A DNA stretch of 17,187 nucleotides from SBAX01 sp043806315. GTDB taxonomy: Bacteria; Planctomycetota; Phycisphaerae; UBA1845. This document shows, piece after piece, positions 12,805 to 17,187 of this stretch (positions are counted from its first letter, which is position 1; each line of letters opens with the position of its first letter). The notes under the pieces are model-generated. The model made no database searches, was not told the origin of the DNA, and was given only the letters and a program-made list of their open reading frames with translations. The stretch covers positions 1 to 17,187 of the forward strand of contig JAZDHF010000117.1 of the NCBI GenBank assembly GCA_043806315.1, in the 5' to 3' direction. A program made the translations under genes and the position numbers.

Positions 12805-12832
12805 ACTATACCCGATTGCCGTCAAAAAGCAA
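12805..12832 (-). promoter_or_regulatory. Candidate promoter for the ppiD-like gene
   Basis: On the minus strand TTGCTT (12832-12827) and TATAGT (12810-12805) are separated by 16 bases. The predicted start near 12798 leaves a leader of about 47 bases before the ATG at 12751. The -10 matches five of six consensus positions. It lies in the 248-bp divergent region shared with topA. Confidence 0.45.
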
Positions 12833-12916
12833 CCTTGAAGCTGATCGGTCCAAATACCCCCATTTGACACCCAGCCCCCACCCTGTTACACAACCCGACC
12901 CAAGTCGGAGGGGCGC

Positions 12917-12922
12917 TATAAT
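12917..12922 (+). promoter_or_regulatory. Candidate -10 box for topA
   Basis: TATAAT occurs 78 bases before the topA start in otherwise GC-rich sequence. No good -35 hexamer is found at the right distance, so this rests on the -10 and its position in the divergent gap. It would give a leader of about 70 bases. Confidence 0.4.
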
Positions 12923-12999
12923 CGGCGGTTGGAGTATCCGTCACCCCTGGTCGATAGTAACGACCGTCGCCGACGAGAGTTAGCGGGCGTTCGGGCTGC

Positions 13000-15900
13000 A
13001 TGGCGGGAATGTACGCTGTGGCGAAAAAGTCGCAACAGAGCGGAAAGTCGCTGGTCATCGTCGAATCGCCGGCGAAGGCTAAGACCATCAACCGGTATCT
13101 CGGATCGGGGTACGAGGTGATGGCCAGCATGGGCCACGTCCGCGACCTGCCCCTCCACGACCTCGGGATCGACCTCCAGAACGACTTTGAGCCGGTGTAT
13201 GAAGTCCTGGCCACTAGACGCAAGGTGGTTGGTGCGCTCCGAAAGGCCGCCGGCGGTGCGGACAGCGTCTTCCTCGCCACGGACCTTGATCGAGAGGGCG
13301 AGGCGATCGCTTGGCATCTGCTGGCCGCCCTCGATCTCGACCCGAAATCCACTCGACGGGTCGTGTTCAACGAGATCACCAAGTCGGCGATCCATGCGGC
13401 GTTCGCGGCTCCCCACGACCTCGACATGGATAAGGTCAACGCCCAGCAGGCCCGCCGGCTTCTGGACCGGATCGTCGGGTATCAACTGAGCCCGTTGCTC
13501 CAGCAAAAGATCGGGAAAGGACTTTCCGCCGGGCGTGTGCAATCCGTCGCGGTTCGGATCATCGTCGAACGAGAACAAGAGATTCGTGCGTTCGTCCCCG
13601 AGGAATCGTGGCGGATCCTCGGATGTTTTGCGACCGAAGTCGCCAAGGCCGCCGCGCACGCCCAGGCGTGGGACAAGTTTTTGACCGGCGGCAAAGACCC
13701 GCAGGCCGGGCGGACGGTGAAAGAACGCAACGCCTGGTTGGCCAAACACGCTTCGCTTTATGCCGAATTGGTGAAGGTCGGCGGAGAGGAGTTTCGCGCG
13801 ACGCGGGTCGGCGACGCCCGACGAGTGGCGGAGGCCTTGGGCTTTGTCTGCGAGCAAGTCGAGGAACGCGACTTCACGCCGTACGCCGACAAGGGACTCA
13901 AGACGATCGTCCTGAGGGGACGAACCGACACCAGCAAAGCCCCGCCGTTCACCGTCAGTGATATCCAGACCAGGCGGACGCTATCGAAACCCAACGCGCC
14001 GTTCACGACTGCGGCGTTGCAGCAGGCGGCCTCCAGCGCACTCGGCTTCGCACCGTCGCGGACGATGCGAATTGCGCAGCAGCTCTATGAGGGAATCGAC
14101 CTGGGCGGGCAGGAAGGCACGGTCGGGCTTATCACCTACATGCGCACGGACTCGACGAACCTAAGCCGTGACTCGATCGAGGCGGTCCGCGGGTTGATCC
14201 GCCAACAGTTCGGCGAACGGTATCTGCCGGATAAGCCGAACTTCTACGGCAGCGCCAAGGGGGCGCAGGAAGCCCATGAGGCGATCCGTGCATCCGATGC
14301 GACGCGGACGCCGGAGTCGGTTCGCGGCAGGCTCACGGCCGAGCAGTCCAAGCTCTATGACCTGATCTGGCGGCGGTTTGTGGCCTGCCAGATGCCGCCC
14401 GCAGAATGGGATAGCACGACCGTGCTCATCTCCGCGCCGACGGCCGTCGGCGAAGCGACCTTTAAGGCCAACGGCAGGCGGTTGGTGTTCGACGGCTTCC
14501 TCAAAGTGATGGGGGCTGTGGAGGATGGTGAGACGGTCATTCCAGAAGTGAGCGCCGGAAACAAGGTCGCGCCGCTGCAGATTGATCCGCAACAGCAGTA
14601 CACCTCGCCGCCGCTTCGCTACACGGAAGCGGCACTGGTCAAGAAGATGGAGTCGGAAGGCATCGGTCGGCCCAGCACGTACGCCGCGGTGATTCAGACG
14701 ATCCAGGATCGCGGCTACGTGGAGTTGATGGACCGCAAGCTGCATCCGACGGCCCGAGGCGAGATCGTGACCCAAAAGCTCGTCGAGCACTTCCCTACCG
14801 TCATGGACGTGAAGTTCACGTCCTACATGGAAGAAGAGCTGGACAAGATCGAGGAAGCGCACCTCGACTGGGTGCATGTTCTGCGGGAGTTCTACGAGCC
14901 GTTCAAGGAATCGTTGGACAAGGCGCAGGCGGAAATGCAGCGGGCTCGGCCCGAGCCGAGCAAGTATGTGTGCAAAGAATGCGGCAAGCCGATGGTCTAT
15001 CGGCTGGGCAAGAACGGGCGGTTCCTGTCGTGCTCCGGCTACCCGGAGTGCAAGACGACGATGAACGTCGATGCCGACGGCAATCCCGTCGCGGAAGTGG
15101 TGGCCGAGGCGCCGTGTGCGGTCTGCGGGAAGCCGATGATCCTCCGTAAGAGCCGCCGTGGCCCGTTCCTGGGATGCAGCGGGTACCCCGAATGCACCAA
15201 TACGCTGCCCAGCGATGACCACGGCGTGCCGCTCAGGAAGGTCAAACCGGAGGAGATTCACGAGAACTGCGGCGAGTGCGGATCGGCGATGTCCGTCAAG
15301 TTCGCCCGCGGGCGGTCGTTCCTCGGTTGCACGAACTATCCTAAATGTAAGGCGACCCAGCCGATTCCGGCGGGCCTCTTCGTCGAAAAGCCGCCCGCCG
15401 AACAGGCGGGCGTGGGCTGCGACAAGTGCGGCCGGCCTATGGTGATTCGTAAGAGTCGTCGCGGGCCGTTCTTGAGTTGCTCCGGGTTCCCACGATGCCG
15501 CAATGCGACGCCGATGGAGAAGCTCGACCACCTCAAGGCCCTCGCGGCTGCGGGTCAGATTCCCGAAGCGCCGCCCCATTCCGAACCCCAAGCGCGAGCG
15601 CGGGGTCGTGCCGCGCGCAATGGTGCGAAAGAAAAAGTCGACATCGCGGCCCTGGGCCCGCCGCCCAAGGGCTTCGCCTGGACGCGCACTGGGCGACCGG
15701 TGGTCGAAGTCTGGCCGGAGGAAACGCTGCACTGTCCCGACTGCGGCAAGGAGGCTATGCCCAGGAACGGCCGCTATGGGCCGTATTTCGGATGCACCGG
15801 CTATCCCAAGTGCTCGTTCGTCGCCAACCTACGCGGCGACGCGAAGAGACGGGCGGAAGTCGAGTTCCCCGACTCGGTAAAGCCCAAGGCTAAACCCATC

Positions 15901-16059
15901 CCCACCGACATTCCCTGCGACGAGTGCGGCGAGACGATGGTCATCCGCACGGGCCGCTCAGGGCCGTTCCTGGGTTGCAGCAAATATCCCAAGTGCAAGA
16001 GTAGCAAGCCCTTGCCGGACGGCACAACGGCCGAGGCTCTGACCGCCGCGGCGCAATGA
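13000..16059 (+). CDS. topA: DNA topoisomerase I (type IA) with six C-terminal zinc ribbons
   Basis: TopA relaxes negative supercoils by cutting one strand through a tyrosine link. The TOPRIM domain starts LVIVESPAKAKTI (18-30, Glu22) and has the metal motif DLDREGEA (95-102). Then come QQARRLLDRIVGYQLSPLL (149-167), GLSAGRVQSVAVRIIVERE (174-192) and the active site GLITYMRTDSTNLS with Tyr380. Six four-cysteine zinc ribbons follow near residues 658-690, 706-736, 756-786, 806-837, 910-940 and 972-1003; many TopA proteins have three or four, and this one is long at 1019 residues. The linker between ribbons 4 and 5 contains a 20-bp palindrome (15586-15605) seen also at 5858. ATG at 13000 is used; ATG 13009 or GTG 13018 are possible, as no strong ribosome site decides. 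Confidence 0.96.
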   Translation: MAGMYAVAKKSQQSGKSLVIVESPAKAKTINRYLGSGYEVMASMGHVRDLPLHDLGIDLQNDFEPVYEVLATRRKVVGALRKAAGGADSVFLATDLDREGEAIAWHLLAALDLDPKSTRRVVFNEITKSAIHAAFAAPHDLDMDKVNAQQARRLLDRIVGYQLSPLLQQKIGKGLSAGRVQSVAVRIIVEREQEIRAFVPEESWRILGCFATEVAKAAAHAQAWDKFLTGGKDPQAGRTVKERNAWLAKHASLYAELVKVGGEEFRATRVGDARRVAEALGFVCEQVEERDFTPYADKGLKTIVLRGRTDTSKAPPFTVSDIQTRRTLSKPNAPFTTAALQQAASSALGFAPSRTMRIAQQLYEGIDLGGQEGTVGLITYMRTDSTNLSRDSIEAVRGLIRQQFGERYLPDKPNFYGSAKGAQEAHEAIRASDATRTPESVRGRLTAEQSKLYDLIWRRFVACQMPPAEWDSTTVLISAPTAVGEATFKANGRRLVFDGFLKVMGAVEDGETVIPEVSAGNKVAPLQIDPQQQYTSPPLRYTEAALVKKMESEGIGRPSTYAAVIQTIQDRGYVELMDRKLHPTARGEIVTQKLVEHFPTVMDVKFTSYMEEELDKIEEAHLDWVHVLREFYEPFKESLDKAQAEMQRARPEPSKYVCKECGKPMVYRLGKNGRFLSCSGYPECKTTMNVDADGNPVAEVVAEAPCAVCGKPMILRKSRRGPFLGCSGYPECTNTLPSDDHGVPLRKVKPEEIHENCGECGSAMSVKFARGRSFLGCTNYPKCKATQPIPAGLFVEKPPAEQAGVGCDKCGRPMVIRKSRRGPFLSCSGFPRCRNATPMEKLDHLKALAAAGQIPEAPPHSEPQARARGRAARNGAKEKVDIAALGPPPKGFAWTRTGRPVVEVWPEETLHCPDCGKEAMPRNGRYGPYFGCTGYPKCSFVANLRGDAKRRAEVEFPDSVKPKAKPIPTDIPCDECGETMVIRTGRSGPFLGCSKYPKCKSSKPLPDGTTAEALTAAAQ
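15586..15605. repeat. 20-bp palindrome, copy 2 (inside topA)
   Basis: CCCCAAGCGCGAGCGCGGGG differs by one base from 5858-5877. Here it is in the topA frame, encoding part of SEPQARARGRAA in the linker between zinc ribbons 4 and 5. The copy in a disordered linker keeps the frame open. Confidence 0.8.
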
Positions 16060-16151
16060 CCCGCCGCCCGTTCGTCCCGATCGGCAGAAAAAAGAGCGGC
16101 TGTCGCCGGGAACCTGCAGCCTACTCCAGCCACGCGAGTCGGGCAACGTAA

Positions 16152-16171
16152 TAGGTGACTGTCCCTAATTT
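16152..16171. repeat. Possible fragment of a dispersed repeat (TAGGTGACTGTCCC motif)
   Basis: TAGGTGACTGTCCCTAATTT lies in the topA to tRNA-Gly gap. I recall GTGACTGTCCC-type sequences as dispersed repeats in many bacterial genomes, often near REP-type (Y1) transposases. No transposase is in the window and only one copy is visible here, so this is memory-based. Confidence 0.3.
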
Positions 16172-16210
16172 CACGCCGTGAACCTGAGCTTTGGGATACG
16201 TTGTCGCGCC

Positions 16211-16238
16211 TTGGCCGCGCCGAAGCTCCGGGTACAAT
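16211..16238 (+). promoter_or_regulatory. Candidate promoter for tRNA-Gly
   Basis: TTGGCC (16211-16216) and TACAAT (16233-16238) are 16 bases apart, predicting a start near 16245 and a leader of about 57 bases before the tRNA. The -10 is part of an inverted repeat, TACAATA (16233-16239) and TATTGTA (16258-16264), so the site may be autoregulated or the match may be chance. Confidence 0.4.
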
Positions 16239-16301
16239 ATCGAGCGGTCCCGGCCGGTATTGTAGCGGCGGTCGTGGCTCAAGTAGAGCAAAACCGCGTT
16301 T

Positions 16302-16373
16302 GCGGGCGTAGCTCAATGGTAGAGCATCAGCCTTCCAAGCTGAACGTTGACGGTTCGAGTCCGTTCGCCCGCT
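16302..16373 (+). tRNA. tRNA-Gly (anticodon UCC)
   Basis: The acceptor arm GCGGGCG (16302-16308) pairs perfectly with CGCCCGC (16366-16372); the discriminator is T at 16373. The D arm reads GCTCAATGGTAGAGC. The anticodon stem TCAGC/GCTGA (16327-16331/16339-16343) encloses CTTCCAA with anticodon TCC at 16334-16336, reading GGA and GGG. The T loop is TTCGAGT. No CCA is encoded. It is a likely integration target for the element whose integrase starts 115 bp downstream. Confidence 0.95.
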
Positions 16374-16394
16374 AGTGACGTAAATCGTGCTGAT

Positions 16395-16467
16395 AGCGTG
16401 ACTTACACGCTAACCCGTCATCGTGACGGCGCGGCCATTACAAGGCGAAACCGGGTAGCCTACCCGG
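16395..16467. repeat. Three consecutive perfect hairpins between tRNA-Gly and the integrase gene
   Basis: AGCGTG/CACGCT (16395-16400/16406-16411), CCGTCA/TGACGG (16415-16420/16424-16429) and CCGGGTA/TACCCGG (16451-16457/16461-16467) are exact inverted repeats with loops of 5, 3 and 3 bases. They occupy much of the 115-bp space. The last ends 21 bp before the integrase GTG. They may be recombinase arm sites, an operator, or an attenuator. None has a T-run. Confidence 0.7.
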
Positions 16468-16488
16468 CGCGTTTTGGAGGCTGCTACC

Positions 16489-17187
16489 GTGACGAAGAAA
16501 ATCCCCGACGTTCCATCGTTCAAAATCCACAAGTCCACCGGCCAAGCCTACGCCCTATTCGATGGGCGGCGGCGGTATTTTGGCCGACACGAACTGCTCG
16601 AATCGAAAGCCCGCTACGATCAAGCCGTCGCCGAATGGCTGGCCAACGGGCGGCGCGTTCGCGTCGAGGCGCACGACTTGACGGTCGTCGAACTGGTCAA
16701 CGCCTTCCGTCGCCATTGCGAGTCTGAGTCCATCGACAAGCGCGACCTGGGGCAGTTCAAGATGGCGTGGACCCCGGTTGTCGAACTGTACGGCGCGACG
16801 CCGGCGGCGGCGTTCGGACCGTTGAAACTGAAAGCCGTCCGAGAGCGTTTCATCGTTGAAGGTAGGCGACCCCGGAGTCGGGGATACGTCAACCGTCTCA
16901 CGAAGGCGATACGGTTTATCTTCAAGTGGGCCGTCGCTGAGGAGCTTGTACCCGTGGCCGTCTACGAAGCTCTGCGGGCCGTCGCCGGACTCAAGCGCGG
17001 CAAGTGCCAAGTGGCTGACAGCGAGCCGGTGAAGCCGGTCCCGCAAGAGTACGTTGACGCGATCCGGCCTTACGTATCCAAACAAGTCGCGGCGCTCATC
17101 GACCTGCAACTACTGACCGCCGCGCGGCCGGGCGAGCTGGTCATCATGCGGCCCATCGACATCGACACGACCGGCAAGGTGTGGACC
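16489..17187 (+). CDS. Tyrosine recombinase / phage-type integrase, truncated by the window edge
   Basis: The first 233 codons are present and open to the right edge. The N-terminal 55 residues (HKSTGQAYALFDGRRRYFG, then an AEWLANGR helix) match the arm-binding domain I associate with integrases in planctomycete genomes. A core-binding domain follows (about 62-170, including FKWAVAEELVP and ALRAVAGLKRGK). The catalytic domain begins near 183 and shows the box I arginine in LLTAARPGEL (Arg213). The box II H-x-x-R and tyrosine lie beyond the window, so activity cannot be judged. The start is GTG at 16489, with TTGGAGG eight bases upstream. It is oriented away from tRNA-Gly, the usual layout at an attL-type border. 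Confidence 0.9.
   Translation, partial: MTKKIPDVPSFKIHKSTGQAYALFDGRRRYFGRHELLESKARYDQAVAEWLANGRRVRVEAHDLTVVELVNAFRRHCESESIDKRDLGQFKMAWTPVVELYGATPAAAFGPLKLKAVRERFIVEGRRPRSRGYVNRLTKAIRFIFKWAVAEELVPVAVYEALRAVAGLKRGKCQVADSEPVKPVPQEYVDAIRPYVSKQVAALIDLQLLTAARPGELVIMRPIDIDTTGKVWT

Noticed and set aside
14161..15732. Leftward 523-codon frame opposite topA
   Set aside because: topA is certain from its catalytic and zinc-ribbon motifs; the antisense frame is Arg/His/Leu-rich without motifs.

Overview
The window is a GC-rich bacterial chromosome segment. The best guess is Planctomycetota, perhaps a Phycisphaerae-like lineage. The reasons are the gene families (a SurA/PpiD-like N-terminal membrane protein, a 79-residue QPFQPFRIHL-type small protein, a GlmU without its acetyltransferase half, an integrase with a planctomycete-style N-terminal domain) and the many short palindromes and 7- or 8-bp tandem repeats. 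Assignment to phylum is by recognition, not by a search. LAYOUT. Positions 1-997 are mostly non-coding. They hold the first codons of a possible leftward gene, a consensus leftward promoter, and a 68-residue leftward gene for a probable secreted small protein. A tRNA-Gln(UUG) follows at 998-1068. Positions 1191-7917 are a rightward housekeeping cluster: truncated glmU, prs, rplY (bL25), pth, rpsF (bS6), ssb, rplI (bL9) and dnaB. It joins two commonly conserved clusters, glmU-prs-ctc-pth and rpsF-ssb-rplI-dnaB, and serves cell-wall precursor and PRPP synthesis, translation and replication. Its genes either overlap (glmU/prs, prs/rplY, rplI/dnaB) or are separated by repeat-filled gaps: a heptamer array, a double hairpin, a 20-unit octamer array and a palindrome. 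Positions 7953-12751 run leftward: a ppiD-like gene, a strongly structured gap ending in a likely terminator, ksgA, a small conserved hypothetical gene, and a NifS/IscS-type cysteine desulfurase convergent with dnaB. topA runs rightward from 13000 to 16059, divergent from ppiD, and encodes six C-terminal zinc ribbons. At the right end are a tRNA-Gly(UCC) and, 115 bp downstream, the start of a tyrosine recombinase that runs off the window. This looks like the left border of an element integrated at the tRNA. HUNT RESULT. I see no new defence or metabolic system. The most interesting signals are the repeats (an in-frame palindrome-bearing insert in ksgA, a shared 20-bp palindrome present in topA and in the ssb-rplI gap, and the phase-perfect octamer array), the structured RNA-like region between ppiD and ksgA, and the tRNA-Gly/integrase junction with its three hairpins.
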